From an uncultured Halieaceae bacterium (GTDB taxonomy: Bacteria; Pseudomonadota; Gammaproteobacteria; Pseudomonadales; Halieaceae): a DNA stretch of 64,000 nt. The notes beneath the pieces were generated by a model that searched no databases, was not told where the DNA came from, and worked only from the letters and a program-made list of their open reading frames with translations. The stretch lies in NCBI GenBank assembly GCA_913057135.1, contig CAJXNM010000009.1, positions 1 through 64,000 of the forward strand, read 5' to 3'. Position 1 is the stretch's first letter; each line of letters opens with the position of its first letter. The position numbers and the translations under genes are program-made. Positions 1 to 9,979 of this stretch are shown here, one piece after another.

Positions 1-825
1 ATCGACTGTGCGTAGTTCGTTCTCTTCCGCGACGACGGCAGCGAGAGACATTGGAAGGAATTGCTCTTCACGAAGGACCTGCGCGAGATCATTGTAGAAC
101 CGTTCGTGCCGTTTAGGTCTTGGTCGCGCAATGAGCGCCCAGGCCTCTGTAATGGTCGGCGCAGATGTAGTGTCGGGGAGCGCAGCCGTTTCCCTAAATT
201 GTGCGTCAACCCCCATGGGGTGAGTCAATTTTTGAAGGAATTCAGAGAACGTCTCAGGGTGCCACGGGTCAGGTGCGAATCCCTGGGCTACTTGCGTCTG
301 CCAAGTCGTGAGATCGGGTAGGAAATCGAGACCAAGACCCTCGAGGGCATCTAGTTCTACCAGGGTTTCGCTTTCAGGTGTGACAGTGAGTTCACCCGTG
401 TCATCGTCCAACTGGATTTGCATAGGCGTAACGAGAAGAGGCGCGAGAACACCTCCTCCCTTCCGAAGCCCGATCATTGCGTTGCCCCACACAAGCTCAT
501 GACTCGCCTGCTGGCGCTGCAAAGACAGACGCAATTGAAGGAGTCTCTGGTAGAGGTCACGAGTTTGGCGAATTGGTTGCGTTCTCACGGCCCATGGAAG
601 CCACTGTGATTCCGTCCACTCCTCCAGCTCCATAAGCCTGTCTTCGTCAAAGGCGAGATTAGATTCCTGCTTGAGCTCGGGAAGGCCAGCTAAGTTGTCA
701 AGGCTTTCGGGCTCCACCAGGCCCTCTAGAGAATCGGGTAATTGAGGAGGTTCATCCTCCGAAAGTCGAGGAACCCTGAGCCAGGCCGGGTTACTTGCGC
801 TTGGACCAAGGCGGATCTGCGTGTT
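1..825 (-). CDS. N-terminal part of a large SF1-helicase-like protein, partial at both ends
   Basis: Reading the minus strand, one frame stays open from a TGA at 828-826 down to base 1, about 275 codons, and leaves the window. No ATG, GTG or TTG lies in the first 30 codons, so the true start is missing or in another frame. The translation opens with N-P-A-W-L-R-V-P-R-L followed by an acidic, proline-rich stretch, then a helical region with RLYQ-like leucine repeats and a segment reading LVWGNAMIGLRKGGG and LAPLLVTPMQIQLDDDTGEL. From memory this order resembles the front of large defence-associated AAA/SF1 helicases (COG1112-like). The helicase motifs themselves would lie to the left of the window, so the family call is inference. 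The 5' end collides with a receptor fragment on the plus strand. Confidence 0.45.
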
Positions 826-1044
826 TCACAAGAGTTTCCTGGCTTCTCACCTGAGCACCGGGGTAGCGCATTTATCATCGTCGACAACTTCACGAACCTG
901 CTCAATGATGACTGGGGTGTACTGCGTCGACCGATCTTCCCCTACGGTGTTACCGAAGCGCAGCAGGCTAACGGTCAAGCTGAAACCCGGGTTGGCGAAG
1001 CCTCTCTCTGGGAAATTCGAGTGGGTCTGAACTACCGCTTCTGA
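802..1044 (+). pseudogene. 3' remnant of an Oar-like TonB-dependent receptor
   Basis: The last ~80 codons of an outer-membrane receptor are preserved: a DLRVSQEFPGF strand, the FIIVDNFTNLLNDDWGVLRR block, and a C-terminal LWEIRVGLNYRF ending in Phe as outer-membrane beta-barrels do. Members of this family are around 900-1000 residues, so more than 90 percent is missing. The frame stays open upstream to 742 only by chance: those codons are antisense to the helicase-like frame and do not look like receptor sequence. The break point is therefore near 790-810. The gene keeps its terminator just downstream. Confidence 0.7.
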
Positions 1045-1066
1045 GGATCGTCATCGATCGACAAAA

Positions 1067-1091
1067 GGGCGCCACGTGGCGCCCTTTTTTT
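1067..1091 (+). terminator. Rho-independent terminator of the receptor remnant
   Basis: A perfect 9-bp inverted repeat, GGGCGCCAC/GTGGCGCCC, is followed directly by seven T. It sits 23 bp after the receptor stop codon. Confidence 0.9.
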
Positions 1092-1280
1092 GTTGGGGCT
1101 TCTTTTGTGACGCGTCGGTACTGGGTGTGATCCGGCGGGCACTCAGTTCATGCAGACTTACGGCGCTAGGCTCAAATACAGAAAATTTCAAGTCGCGAAT
1201 ATTCCGTGACAACACCGTACAATTGCCACGTCGTGAATCGTCTGCACCCTAGGTGCCACTTGGTTGGAATTCCTGCTGTT

Positions 1281-3647
1281 ATGTCCCCATTGCTGAATCA
1301 GCTCGCTCAAGAGCTAGCCGTCCCCGTTCGTCATATCGAAGCGACTGTTGCCCTATTAGATGAAGGCGCCACTGTTCCTTTTGTGGCGAGGTATCGAAAG
1401 GAAGTCACTGGGGGGCTTGATGACACCCAGTTGCGTACCCTTGAGCAGCGCCTTGGGTACCTGCGCGAGTTAGAGGATCGTCGAGACGTCATCCTCAATA
1501 GTATCCGAGAGCAGGGCAAGCTGACCGATGAGCTTGAGGGCAAATTATTGGCGGCCGATAGTAAGAGCCGGCTTGAAGACTTGTATCTGCCTTATAAACC
1601 AAAGCGACGCACTAAAGGCCAGATAGCCATTGAAGCGGGACTTGAGCCCTTAGCTAATGCTTTGTTTGAAAACCCCAATCAGGTTCCCGAGACCCTAGCA
1701 GAGGCCTTCTTGAATGTTGATGCGGGTGTTGCAACGGTCAAGGAAGCGCTCGATGGGGCACGTTACATTCTCATGGAGCGCTTTGCTGAAGATGCCGATC
1801 TGATTGCGCGTCTGCGCGCCATGTTGTGGCAAGAGGGCGAGCTTGTTTCTTCTGTCGTCCCTGGCAAGGAGGTCGAGGGCCAGAAATTCAGCGATTATTT
1901 TGAGCACCGAGAGCGCTTATCGACCACACCTTCCCACCGTGCTCTGGCCATGTTTCGTGGCCGCAGCGAGGGCGTGCTCAATCTCCGAATCGAGTTGCCC
2001 GGGGAAGCTGAGGTCGATACGCATCCTGCAGAGGGCGTGGTGGCCCGTCACATTGGACTGGAGTATGCGGGGCGCGCCGCTGAACGCTGGCTGATGGAAG
2101 TGGTGCGCTGGACCTGGAAGATAAAGCTGTACTTACACTTAGAACTCGACCTTTTTGGACAGCTCCGTGAGCAGGCCGAGTCCGACGCCATCGGGGTCTT
2201 TGCCGCCAACCTGAAGGACTTGTTGTTGGCGGCCCCTGCGGGCCCCAGAGCCACTATTGGTCTAGACCCTGGGCTACGTACCGGTGTCAAAGTAGCGGTA
2301 GTCGACGCCACCGGAAAGGTTGTTGATTACAACACCATTTACCCAACGGCGCCCCAGCGCAAGATCGCCGAAGCCGAGGCCGTCTTGTTGGCACTTATCG
2401 ACAAGCATGAGGTTGAACTCATTGCCATTGGTAACGGCACGGCGAGTCGGGAGACCGAGAAATTTGTCGTCGATATGTTGAAGCAGCATGGGCGGCACAA
2501 GGTGTCCAGCGTGATGGTTAACGAGTCGGGCGCGTCTATCTACTCGGCCTCCGCCTATGCCGCGCAAGAGCTGCCCGATCTGGATGTGACAATTCGTGGT
2601 GCTGTATCCATTGCCCGACGACTGCAGGATCCCCTCGCCGAGTTGGTAAAAATAGAGCCCAAGTCGATTGGCGTCGGTCAATACCAGCACGATGTGTCTC
2701 AGGTTGCTTTATCTCGCTCCCTCGATACGGTGATTGAAGATTGTGTGAATGCGGTCGGCGTCGACGTGAATACGGCATCAAGCGCGCTGTTAAGTCGCGT
2801 CTCGGGTCTCACTACAGCCACCGCGGCCAATATGGTCAGTTATCGTGACCAGAATGGGATGTTCACCAGTCGTGACGATTTGCGCGCAGTGCCGCGTATC
2901 GGCGACAAAACCTTCGAGCAGGCGGCGGGTTTTTTACGGGTTATGAACGGTAGCAATCCCCTCGATCGTTCGGCGGTGCATCCGGAATCCTACCCAGTGG
3001 TCGATCAGATGGCGGCACAACTTGGGTGCGAGCCTAGTAACCTGTTGGGCAACTCCGCTTCGTTGGGCAGAGTGAAACCCGAGCAGCTGGTGACGGACGC
3101 CATAGGTTTACCTACCATCACGGATATTTTGCGAGAGCTGGAAAAGCCCGGCAGGGATCCGCGGCCTGAATTCAAAACAGCTCGCTTCAAAGAGGGCATT
3201 GAAAAACTCTCGGATCTACAACCTGATATGGTGCTAGAAGGTGTGGTTACCAATGTCACTAATTTCGGTGCGTTCGTGGATATTGGCGTGCATCAAGATG
3301 GATTAGTGCATATTTCGGCACTGGCAAATCGCTTTGTGAAAGACCCAAGGGAAGTGGTGAAGGCCGGCGATATTGTGCGCGTTAAGGTGATGGAAGTGGA
3401 CGTGCAGCGAAAACGTGTCGGGCTGAGTATGCGTCTAGATGACAGCCCTGAATCGGTGGCAGAGGGTAGTGCAAAGGCTGCCAATGCAAAGCCCAATGGC
3501 CCGAGCACGCGCCGCCAACACAAGGGAGGTGGTCGTGATAACGGTCGAGAGGGCCGCACCCCAAGTCAAAAAGGCAGTGGTCAAGTTTCAACACCCAGCA
3601 CGGGTTTTGCAGCAGCATTTGCTAATGCGAAGAAGACTCGTCGCTAG
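1281..3647 (+). CDS. tex: Tex-family transcription accessory protein, S1 RNA-binding
   Basis: Cytoplasmic nucleic-acid-binding protein of the Tex/YhgF family, 788 residues from the chosen start, close to the E. coli homologue (about 773). The order is a Tex N-terminal helical domain (about 1-190), a YqgF/RNase H-like core opening with [18 protein letters not shown] (about 325-450), helix-hairpin-helix repeats with [17 protein letters not shown] (about 495-560), and an S1 domain with [16 protein letters not shown] and DGLVHIS (about 640-715). A basic, low-complexity tail follows. The frame is open back to 1206, but family proteins begin at the [11 protein letters not shown] segment, so ATG 1281 is preferred over 1206. 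The 3' end overlaps the convergent nuclease gene by 26 bp. Confidence 0.95.
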   Translation: MSPLLNQLAQELAVPVRHIEATVALLDEGATVPFVARYRKEVTGGLDDTQLRTLEQRLGYLRELEDRRDVILNSIREQGKLTDELEGKLLAADSKSRLEDLYLPYKPKRRTKGQIAIEAGLEPLANALFENPNQVPETLAEAFLNVDAGVATVKEALDGARYILMERFAEDADLIARLRAMLWQEGELVSSVVPGKEVEGQKFSDYFEHRERLSTTPSHRALAMFRGRSEGVLNLRIELPGEAEVDTHPAEGVVARHIGLEYAGRAAERWLMEVVRWTWKIKLYLHLELDLFGQLREQAESDAIGVFAANLKDLLLAAPAGPRATIGLDPGLRTGVKVAVVDATGKVVDYNTIYPTAPQRKIAEAEAVLLALIDKHEVELIAIGNGTASRETEKFVVDMLKQHGRHKVSSVMVNESGASIYSASAYAAQELPDLDVTIRGAVSIARRLQDPLAELVKIEPKSIGVGQYQHDVSQVALSRSLDTVIEDCVNAVGVDVNTASSALLSRVSGLTTATAANMVSYRDQNGMFTSRDDLRAVPRIGDKTFEQAAGFLRVMNGSNPLDRSAVHPESYPVVDQMAAQLGCEPSNLLGNSASLGRVKPEQLVTDAIGLPTITDILRELEKPGRDPRPEFKTARFKEGIEKLSDLQPDMVLEGVVTNVTNFGAFVDIGVHQDGLVHISALANRFVKDPREVVKAGDIVRVKVMEVDVQRKRVGLSMRLDDSPESVAEGSAKAANAKPNGPSTRRQHKGGGRDNGREGRTPSQKGSGQVSTPSTGFAAAFANAKKTRR

Positions 3648-4467
3648 CTCCATGGTGTTTCGTGCTGTCGTCCATGAGTGCATTGAGCAATTTAGCCAAA
3701 CGCAGACCTGCTAATGTTAAGCGCTGTAATATGAGCTCTTGATGAGCCGCAAGGTAATCCTCGGAAAGCGTCTCAAGTCGCGTTCCCGGCCAATAATGCA
3801 GGCCCGGTTCGCGCAACAGCACCAGCCCTTCATCGGCCCAGGTGATAGCGTCACCGATAGGTTCAACATCCGTCCCCGCTATTAGCTGCGCGATAGACTT
3901 ACCCGACTTGGCCATCGCATAACGCAATATGAGTCCATCCCAGACAGCGTGCATGTTTACCACTGGTCGGTCTTCATCGAGGCGTTGTCGCAGCTGGGGG
4001 CTTAAGGCCAGTTGATAACGATTGCCACCCCGATCGTTCTCAAATGCCACGTGCATCGGTTGGTGCAAGTCCCCAACGAGATGGCCGAGCCAGCGTAATG
4101 CTTCCGCGCGCTGGTTGGGATCTTTACTGTGCTGCAGCAATTCGCTCTGCCGATGGATGGCGGTCAAAATATCACCCTGTTCAGGTCTTGAGTGCTCTCG
4201 AAAAGACAGGAGTTCTGGGGTGGAATTAATGTAATGCCACGGGCTGGTGTCGGGTCTCTCTGGGCGTATGTCATCAGCCCAGCTACAGGCTTCCGAGAAG
4301 GGCTCGGTTAGCAACTGCTCCATTTGTTCCCGCACCGAGGGTGTCACTGAGCGCAAGGCCAGATCACAGATGGCACTGTGCCCGTCTTGCCACCACGCGT
4401 TGGCACTTGGGGTCACCAAGAGTGCATGTAGACAGGTAAAGAGACAAAAAAACCGACTGATAGACAT
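3622..4467 (-). CDS. Secreted S1/P1-type zinc nuclease
   Basis: Periplasmic phosphodiesterase of the S1/P1 nuclease family, expected to cleave single-stranded nucleic acid with three zinc ions. With ATG 4467 (preceded by AGGAAG) the protein has 281 residues and a signal peptide ending in SANA, which leaves Trp as the mature N terminus; that Trp is a zinc ligand in this family. Other ligands are visible: DGH at the start, [26 protein letters not shown] and NMHAVWD. An upstream in-frame ATG at 4506 would add 13 residues and has no better ribosome-binding site. It is convergent with tex and overlaps its last codons. A second protein of the same superfamily lies at 11425. Confidence 0.9.
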   Translation of the reverse strand: MSISRFFCLFTCLHALLVTPSANAWWQDGHSAICDLALRSVTPSVREQMEQLLTEPFSEACSWADDIRPERPDTSPWHYINSTPELLSFREHSRPEQGDILTAIHRQSELLQHSKDPNQRAEALRWLGHLVGDLHQPMHVAFENDRGGNRYQLALSPQLRQRLDEDRPVVNMHAVWDGLILRYAMAKSGKSIAQLIAGTDVEPIGDAITWADEGLVLLREPGLHYWPGTRLETLSEDYLAAHQELILQRLTLAGLRLAKLLNALMDDSTKHHGASDESSSH

Positions 4468-4624
4468 GGACTTCCTACGTACCGTGGGTAAGGAGTGCAT
4501 CCGCACATTGAATGGTAAGCCTACTCTGTGACACTCTTTAACGGATTTCCCCGAGACAAAGGTGCGTTTATACCCACTTGGTTTTACTATGGATTGACGC
4601 CAGATTTTTTAGAGCTTCGTCGGC

Positions 4625-5881
4625 ATGATAAAAACAACGATAAGTCGAGTATATGCTGATGGCAGTAGCGCTCTAGCGTCACGCAAAGTCGTAATACTGG
4701 CGGTTGTAGCAGCCTATATATGCCTTATCGACCGGGTTGCCATGTCGATTGCTGTCATCCCTATGGTGGCGGAGTTCGGTTGGTCGCCGGCTCATCAGGG
4801 CAACATTATGGCGGCGTTCTTTGTTGGCTACGTGGTTTTGCAACTGCCCGCAGGATGGCTATCCGATCGACTGGGCGGTAAATGGGTATTGGGCGTCGGC
4901 GTGGTGGCTTGGTCTCTGTTTACGTTGCTGACCCCCAGTGCCGCAGGAATCGGTGTGACCGTTTTGCTGATTTGCCGCTTTTTAATGGGTGTCGCGGAAT
5001 CGGTCACCTGGCCGTCGGTTTACAATTTATTTACGCTGTGGGTGCCCGATCAGCAGCGGGGTTTTGCGGTGGGTCTGCTTAACTCGGCTATTTCGGGGGG
5101 CACCATCATTGCGTTAATCATGACCCCGTGGCTGATCGACTTCGGTGGCTGGCGTTTTGCGTTTTGGGCCTATGGCACCCTGGGGCTCATTTGGTTTGTT
5201 GTCTGGGCGCCACTTATTCCCAACCGACGCTCAGAGCCACCGGGCGACTTCGATGATAGTGCTAGCTATCGACCGCTGACCGTGGCCAATGCCCTGTCTT
5301 CAAGGCCGGTAATCGCCATGATGGTGGCGCACTTCTGCACCAACTGGCTGATTTACCTATCGCTGGCCTGGCTGCCTACTTTTCTCAATCAGGCACATGC
5401 GGTGCCCCTCAGCGAGGTGGGTTACTGGGTGGTACTGCCTTTTGTGGTATCGACGGTTGCGACGCCGTTAACAGGGCGTTTGGCTGATCGCTTAATAGCG
5501 CGTGGTGTTGATCGTTTAACCGTGCGCCGTGCCATGCAGGGTACCGCCCTGCTGGGCGTGGCGGCTGCCTTTTTATTAGTGGGCTATATAGAGCAGGTGA
5601 TCTGGGTGGTGGCGCTGTTCTGTCTGGGTAATTTAGCTGCGTCGGGTGCCGTGGCCGGTATCGGCGCCAACCCCATGGAACTGGCCCCCAAGCATGCCGC
5701 TACCCTGTATGGTGCCTCTAATGCGCTGGCCTCATTGGGTTCGGCGGGCGCGGTGTTTGTGGCCGGACAAATTCTGGAGCACACCGGGTCATGGACACTG
5801 GTCTTCCAAAGTGCCGCGCTCGTTGGCATTGTAGGAGCCCTTATTTATCACCTGTGGATTGGCGTCGATCGCCAGTTTTGA
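4625..5881 (+). CDS. MFS transporter, ACS (anion:cation symporter) type
   Basis: Inner-membrane carrier of the major facilitator superfamily, 418 residues with about 12 hydrophobic segments. The loop LPAGWLSDRLGGKWVLG between helices 2 and 3 and the RFLMGVAESVTWPSVYNL segment are typical of the ACS family, which moves organic anions such as sugar acids, phthalate-like aromatics or sialic acid with protons. The sequence does not show which substrate. The N terminus to about residue 22 is polar, and no strong ribosome-binding site precedes the ATG. It is followed 39 bp later by metY on the same strand, but a shared role is not evident. Confidence 0.85.
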   Translation: MIKTTISRVYADGSSALASRKVVILAVVAAYICLIDRVAMSIAVIPMVAEFGWSPAHQGNIMAAFFVGYVVLQLPAGWLSDRLGGKWVLGVGVVAWSLFTLLTPSAAGIGVTVLLICRFLMGVAESVTWPSVYNLFTLWVPDQQRGFAVGLLNSAISGGTIIALIMTPWLIDFGGWRFAFWAYGTLGLIWFVVWAPLIPNRRSEPPGDFDDSASYRPLTVANALSSRPVIAMMVAHFCTNWLIYLSLAWLPTFLNQAHAVPLSEVGYWVVLPFVVSTVATPLTGRLADRLIARGVDRLTVRRAMQGTALLGVAAAFLLVGYIEQVIWVVALFCLGNLAASGAVAGIGANPMELAPKHAATLYGASNALASLGSAGAVFVAGQILEHTGSWTLVFQSAALVGIVGALIYHLWIGVDRQF

Positions 5882-5920
5882 ACCCACGCCCATCTAGCTT
5901 GTAAAGGAGTTGACGTCTCG

Positions 5921-7198
5921 ATGAAACCGGAAACCATTGCCCTGCACGAGGGTTATCACGGCGATCCAGCCACCAATGCCGCTACCACGCCCATTTACCA
6001 GACCACTTCATTTACCTTTAACGACACGCAACACGGTGCCGACCTGTTCAATCTGGCTGTGCCGGGCAATATCTACTCGCGCATCATGAACCCTACCAAT
6101 GCGGTGCTGGAGGCCCGAGTGGCGGCGCTCGAGGGCGGCGTAGGTGCTTTGGCGGTGGCGTCAGGTATGGCCGCTATTCGATACGCAATCGAGACTATCG
6201 CGGAAAGTGGTGACAACATTATCTCTACCAGCCAGTTGTATGGGGGTACTTACAACCTATTTGCCCACACGTTTCCACGCCAGGGCATCGAGGTACGTAT
6301 GGCGAAAGCCGAAGATCTCGATCGTGTGCGCTCGTTGATTGATGACAACACCCGCGCACTGTACTGCGAGTCCATTGGTAACCCTGCCGGTAATGTCGTC
6401 GACATAGCGGCTTGGGCCGAAATCGCCCATGAAGCGGGCATTCCGCTCATGGTCGACAACACGGTAGCTACCCCGTTTCTGTGCCGGGTTTTTGATCACG
6501 GTGCAGATATCGCTATTCACTCGTTGACCAAATATATGGGGGGGCACGGCACCACCGTCGGTGGCATTGTGGTGGATTCGGGCAAGTTCGATTGGGCGGC
6601 TAATGCCAAGCGTTTCCCTATGCTGAATACCCCCGACCCCAGTTATCACGGGGTTGTTTACACCGAAGCGCTGGGTGCCGCGGCGTTTATTGGTCGCTGT
6701 CGTGTGGTGCCACTGCGAAATACCGGCGCGGCCCTTTCGGCTCAAAGTGCCTTTCAAATCATGCAGGGCATTGAGACCCTGGGTATTCGGATGGAGCGCC
6801 ACTGTGAAAACACCGAGCAAGTGGCCGCTTACTTGGCCAGCCATGAGGCGGTTAGCTGGGTGAACTATGCGGCGCTGCCCGACAGCCCGTATCACGAGGT
6901 ATGCCAGCGCCTTTGTGGCGGTCGCGCCTCGGGTATCTTGAGTTTTGGTATTAAAGGGGGTGCTGAAGCGGGTGCCAAATTTATTGATGCGCTCCAGTTA
7001 ATCCTGCGCTTGGTGAATATTGGCGATGCCAAATCCCTCGCCTGTCACCCCGCCACCACCACCCATCGGCAACTGAACCCCGAGGAACTCGCCAGTGCCG
7101 GTGTCTCTGAGGATCTTGTCCGTTTGTCGATTGGTATTGAGCACATCGATGACATTCTTGCGGACATCGAGCAGGCTCTGGTGGCTAGTCAGCGCTAA
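5921..7198 (+). CDS. metY: O-acetylhomoserine aminocarboxypropyltransferase
   Basis: Cytoplasmic PLP enzyme of the Cys/Met metabolism family, 425 residues, which forms homocysteine from O-acetylhomoserine and sulfide. The N-terminal HxGYxxDPATxAxxxPIYQTTSF pattern, the YSRIMNPT segment, MVDNT (Asp179, which binds the PLP ring nitrogen) and SLTKY (Lys204, the Schiff-base lysine) are all present. The length and the long insert after Lys204 fit MetY/Met25 rather than the shorter MetB/MetC (about 380-400). AAAGGAG lies 8-14 bases before the ATG. Confidence 0.93.
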   Translation: MKPETIALHEGYHGDPATNAATTPIYQTTSFTFNDTQHGADLFNLAVPGNIYSRIMNPTNAVLEARVAALEGGVGALAVASGMAAIRYAIETIAESGDNIISTSQLYGGTYNLFAHTFPRQGIEVRMAKAEDLDRVRSLIDDNTRALYCESIGNPAGNVVDIAAWAEIAHEAGIPLMVDNTVATPFLCRVFDHGADIAIHSLTKYMGGHGTTVGGIVVDSGKFDWAANAKRFPMLNTPDPSYHGVVYTEALGAAAFIGRCRVVPLRNTGAALSAQSAFQIMQGIETLGIRMERHCENTEQVAAYLASHEAVSWVNYAALPDSPYHEVCQRLCGGRASGILSFGIKGGAEAGAKFIDALQLILRLVNIGDAKSLACHPATTTHRQLNPEELASAGVSEDLVRLSIGIEHIDDILADIEQALVASQR

Positions 7199-7221
7199 GC
7201 TGCGCTTCTCTTGATTTGGCT

Positions 7222-7265
7222 AGGAGGGTAGAGTGCCGACTCTTTCTTGAGTCGGCGCTAACGCG
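7222..7265 (+). promoter_or_regulatory. Shine-Dalgarno plus hairpin ahead of the nucleoside carrier
   Basis: AGGAGG at 7222-7227 is the only good ribosome-binding site before the ATG at 7266, but it is 38 bases away. Between them lies a perfect 8-bp hairpin, GCCGACTC/GAGTCGGC (7235-7242 and 7249-7256, loop TTTCTT). There is no T run, so it is unlikely to be a simple terminator of metY. Folding would shorten the gap between the site and the start codon. Confidence 0.5.
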
Positions 7266-8492
7266 ATGATCAGTATCGTAGGTATGGCCCTGTTGTTATT
7301 GCTCGCTTGGCTACTGTCGAGTCATCGCAGTGCCATTAATTGGCGGACAATTGCACTGGCGTTCGGTTTGCAGGTGGGCTTGGGTGGCTTGGCCTTGTTT
7401 GTGCCTTGGGGCATTGCAGCGCTCAAAGCCACCTCTGCTTATGTGGCGGTGCTGCTTGACTATGCCCGTGCCGGTATTCAATTCATGTTCGGTGGGCTCA
7501 TTGGTAGCGAGAGCATAGGCTTTGTATTCGCGCTTAATGTGTTACCGGTCGTGGTGTTTTTCTCCTCATTAATTGCGGTGCTCTACTACCTCAATGTGAT
7601 GCAGTGGGTCATCCGTATTTTAGGCGGCGCACTGCGTAAACTATTGGGAACCAGTCACACAGAGTCCTTATCGGCGGCCGCCAACGTTTTTGTGGGGCAG
7701 GCAGAGGCGCCCTTGGTCGCGCGTCCGTTTATCCCGGGCATGACCATGTCGGAGCTCTTTGCGGTCATGGTCTGCGGTATGTCGTCTATCGCAGGCTCGG
7801 TCATGGCCGGTTATGTGGCGCTGGGTATCCCACTGGAGTTTTTGTTGGCAGCTAGTTTCATGGCAGCACCCGGTGGGCTACTCATGGCCAAGTTACTCGA
7901 GCCTGAGACCCACCGACCCGTTGAGCCCGCTGAATCTAATGCGATCTCATCTGAATCTTACGTCAACCTTGTTGATGCGGCCGCGACAGGTGCCATGAAT
8001 GGCATGCGCATGGCGGCAGCTATCGCCGCCATGTTAATGGCATTCATCGCCTTGATTGCTATGGCGAACGGTATCTTGGGCTGGTTTGGTGATCTGGTGG
8101 GTTTGGCAGATCTCACCCTCGAAGGCATCCTCGGCACCCTATTCAAACCGTTGGCGTGGCTGCTCGGTGTGCCATGGGAGCAGGCGGCTGCAGCGGGCAG
8201 CCTGATTGGACAGAAGATTGTTCTCAATGAGTTTGTGGCTTACGTAGCCTATACCTCCATCAGTGAGCAATTTTCCACCGTATCCCAGGCTATCGTTATC
8301 TTTGCCCTGTGTGGATTTGCCAACTTGTCATCGATTGCTATTTTGGTGGGAGGACTTGGCGCGGTGGCCCCTATGCGTCGAGATGAGATTTCACGGTACG
8401 GTTTTCGGGCCTTGTTGGCCGCTACCCTATCGAATTTAATGAGTGCCGCTATTGCGGGATTTTTCTTGTCGCTGCAAACCCAGTTGGCCTAA
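7266..8492 (+). CDS. Concentrative nucleoside transporter (NupC/CNT family)
   Basis: Inner-membrane nucleoside:cation symporter, 408 residues. Family landmarks are the GGLIGSESIGFVFALNVLPVVVFFSSLI region, the QAEAPLVARPFIPGMTMSE helix-hairpin (Gln-Ala-Glu-Ala contacts nucleoside in CNTs), GTSSI-like GMSSIAGSVMAGYV, and KIVLNEFVAYVAY (Asn-Glu-Phe substrate motif). A stop in frame at 7250-7248 forbids a start far upstream, so translation begins at ATG 7266 or at the ATG at 7284. The next gene starts 5 bases after its stop. Confidence 0.9.
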   Translation: MISIVGMALLLLLAWLLSSHRSAINWRTIALAFGLQVGLGGLALFVPWGIAALKATSAYVAVLLDYARAGIQFMFGGLIGSESIGFVFALNVLPVVVFFSSLIAVLYYLNVMQWVIRILGGALRKLLGTSHTESLSAAANVFVGQAEAPLVARPFIPGMTMSELFAVMVCGMSSIAGSVMAGYVALGIPLEFLLAASFMAAPGGLLMAKLLEPETHRPVEPAESNAISSESYVNLVDAAATGAMNGMRMAAAIAAMLMAFIALIAMANGILGWFGDLVGLADLTLEGILGTLFKPLAWLLGVPWEQAAAAGSLIGQKIVLNEFVAYVAYTSISEQFSTVSQAIVIFALCGFANLSSIAILVGGLGAVAPMRRDEISRYGFRALLAATLSNLMSAAIAGFFLSLQTQLA

Positions 8493-8496
8493 CGCA

Positions 8497-9339
8497 ATGT
8501 CTGAAGCTACTCTTCCGCTCATCTCCTGTCATGCCGAGGATTTTGGCCAGCGTTTCGTCGCGTCACTGCAAACCTTTGGTTTTGCGGCACTTGCCGATCA
8601 TCCCCTATCAAGCACGACCATATCGCGTATCTACCGTGATTGGCGTCGGTTCTTCGCCAGCGGCGAGGCGGATCAATTCCGCATGAACCCCCAGCGCCAA
8701 GACGGGTACTTCTCCTTAACAGAGGCGGAGCACGCCAAAGGTTTTGCGCAGCGCGACCACAAGGAATATTTTCAGTACTACCCTTGGGGTCAATGTCCGA
8801 CTGGTTTGCGTGACGACCTTGCCCACTACTACAAAAAGGCGGTTGCATTCGCTGGCAGGCTACTGAGCTTCGTGGATGCCTTCGCACCCGAGTCGGTGCG
8901 GGCGCAATTTTCTGCTCCCTTGGCGTCCATGATTGAAGGCAGTGAACAGTCCATGCTGCGGGTGCTGCATTACCCGCCCGTGTCGCCAGACACGCAGGTA
9001 TTACGGGCCGCGCCCCATGAAGATATTAACTTTCTCACCATTTTGCCCGCTGCCGATGGTCCGGGTCTCGAAATTCAGCGCAAAGACGGAAGCTGGCTAC
9101 CGGTGCCCAACCGACCTGAGCAAGTATTGATTAATATTGGCGATATGCTGCAAGAGGTGTCTGGCGGTTGGCTGCCCTCTACTACCCATCAGGTCGCTAT
9201 CCCATCGGGTGCTGATTTAATGCAGGGCCGCATGTCACTGCCGCTGTTTTTGCACCCGCGCCCCGAGGTGGTGCTATCAAGTCGTCACACGGCGCGCAGC
9301 TATTTGAGTGAACGCCTTGAAGAACTAGGTGTTGTTTGA
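8497..9339 (+). CDS. 2-oxoglutarate/Fe(II) oxygenase, isopenicillin N synthase-like
   Basis: Non-heme iron oxygenase of the IPNS/2OG-FeII superfamily, 280 residues. The iron triad is His174 and Asp176 in PHEDINFLTIL and His231 in TTHQV; Arg245 and Ser247 in GRMSLPLF would bind 2-oxoglutarate. An N-terminal DIOX_N-like segment covers about residues 5-120. ATG 8497 is chosen over the in-frame codon at 8443 because the latter would lie inside the transporter gene; no Shine-Dalgarno is seen, and translation is probably coupled to the transporter, whose stop is 4 bases upstream. The substrate is unknown; the neighbour suggests a nucleoside or base, but that is only context. Confidence 0.88.
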   Translation: MSEATLPLISCHAEDFGQRFVASLQTFGFAALADHPLSSTTISRIYRDWRRFFASGEADQFRMNPQRQDGYFSLTEAEHAKGFAQRDHKEYFQYYPWGQCPTGLRDDLAHYYKKAVAFAGRLLSFVDAFAPESVRAQFSAPLASMIEGSEQSMLRVLHYPPVSPDTQVLRAAPHEDINFLTILPAADGPGLEIQRKDGSWLPVPNRPEQVLINIGDMLQEVSGGWLPSTTHQVAIPSGADLMQGRMSLPLFLHPRPEVVLSSRHTARSYLSERLEELGVV

Positions 9340-9359
9340 TCCCCTGTTAAAGGAGCCTA

Positions 9360-9935
9360 TTGATGCACGATTTCTCTCAGCGCGATCCCATCTCTGGTGT
9401 CAGTGAATCCCTGTGGCAGCGGTGGTCACCCCGTGCCTTCGACGGCTCAGCTATCGACGATGATGTCGTGGCCCGCCTGATTGACGCGGCGCGTTGGGCC
9501 CCTTCCTGCCGCAATGAGCAGCCCTGGCGTTTTCACACCAGTACGGCCAATACCTTTAATGACTTTCTAGCGCTACTGGTCGAGGGCAATCAGGGATGGG
9601 CGCAATCTGCCTCGCTCCTGGGATTCATCGTCTGTGAGCGGCATTTTCAGCGTAACGGTGATCCCAATCACCACGCTCGCTTTGACGCGGGTGCTGCTTG
9701 GATGGCACTTACCCTGCAAGCGCGCGCCGAAGGTCTGTACACCCATGGCTTGGGTGGCATCAAATACGACGAAGTGGCGGCGTATTTGGCTATCGATACC
9801 CAGCGTTACGATGTGGTGATGGGCTTTGCGGTAGGCCGCGCTGTCGAGGTGTCAGCGTTGACCGACGAGCAGCGCGCCCGGGAAATCCCGAATGGTCGCA
9901 TGGCGCTTGGGGATATTTGGCAGTCCTACCGTTAG
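9360..9935 (+). CDS. Nitroreductase-family flavoprotein
   Basis: FMN-dependent oxidoreductase of the nitroreductase superfamily, 191 residues. The N-terminal RWSPRAFDG segment (SxRxF-type flavin contact), the AARWAPSCRNEQPWRF motif and the central GAAWMALTLQARAEGLYTHGLGG segment are diagnostic. AAAGGAG stands 6-12 bases before a double ATG, so the start may be 9360 or 9363. It lies 20 bp after the oxygenase gene and is probably co-transcribed with it. The natural substrate cannot be read from the sequence. Confidence 0.88.
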   Translation: MMHDFSQRDPISGVSESLWQRWSPRAFDGSAIDDDVVARLIDAARWAPSCRNEQPWRFHTSTANTFNDFLALLVEGNQGWAQSASLLGFIVCERHFQRNGDPNHHARFDAGAAWMALTLQARAEGLYTHGLGGIKYDEVAAYLAIDTQRYDVVMGFAVGRAVEVSALTDEQRAREIPNGRMALGDIWQSYR

Positions 9936-9979
9936 TGCGCGGTCCCACCACCGGGTGGTTGTTGCAGTAATCCTTGTCA

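Noticed and set aside
6257-6895. Minus-strand 212-codon frame inside metY
   Set aside because: It is antisense to an intact, highly conserved enzyme; long antisense frames are common at this base composition.
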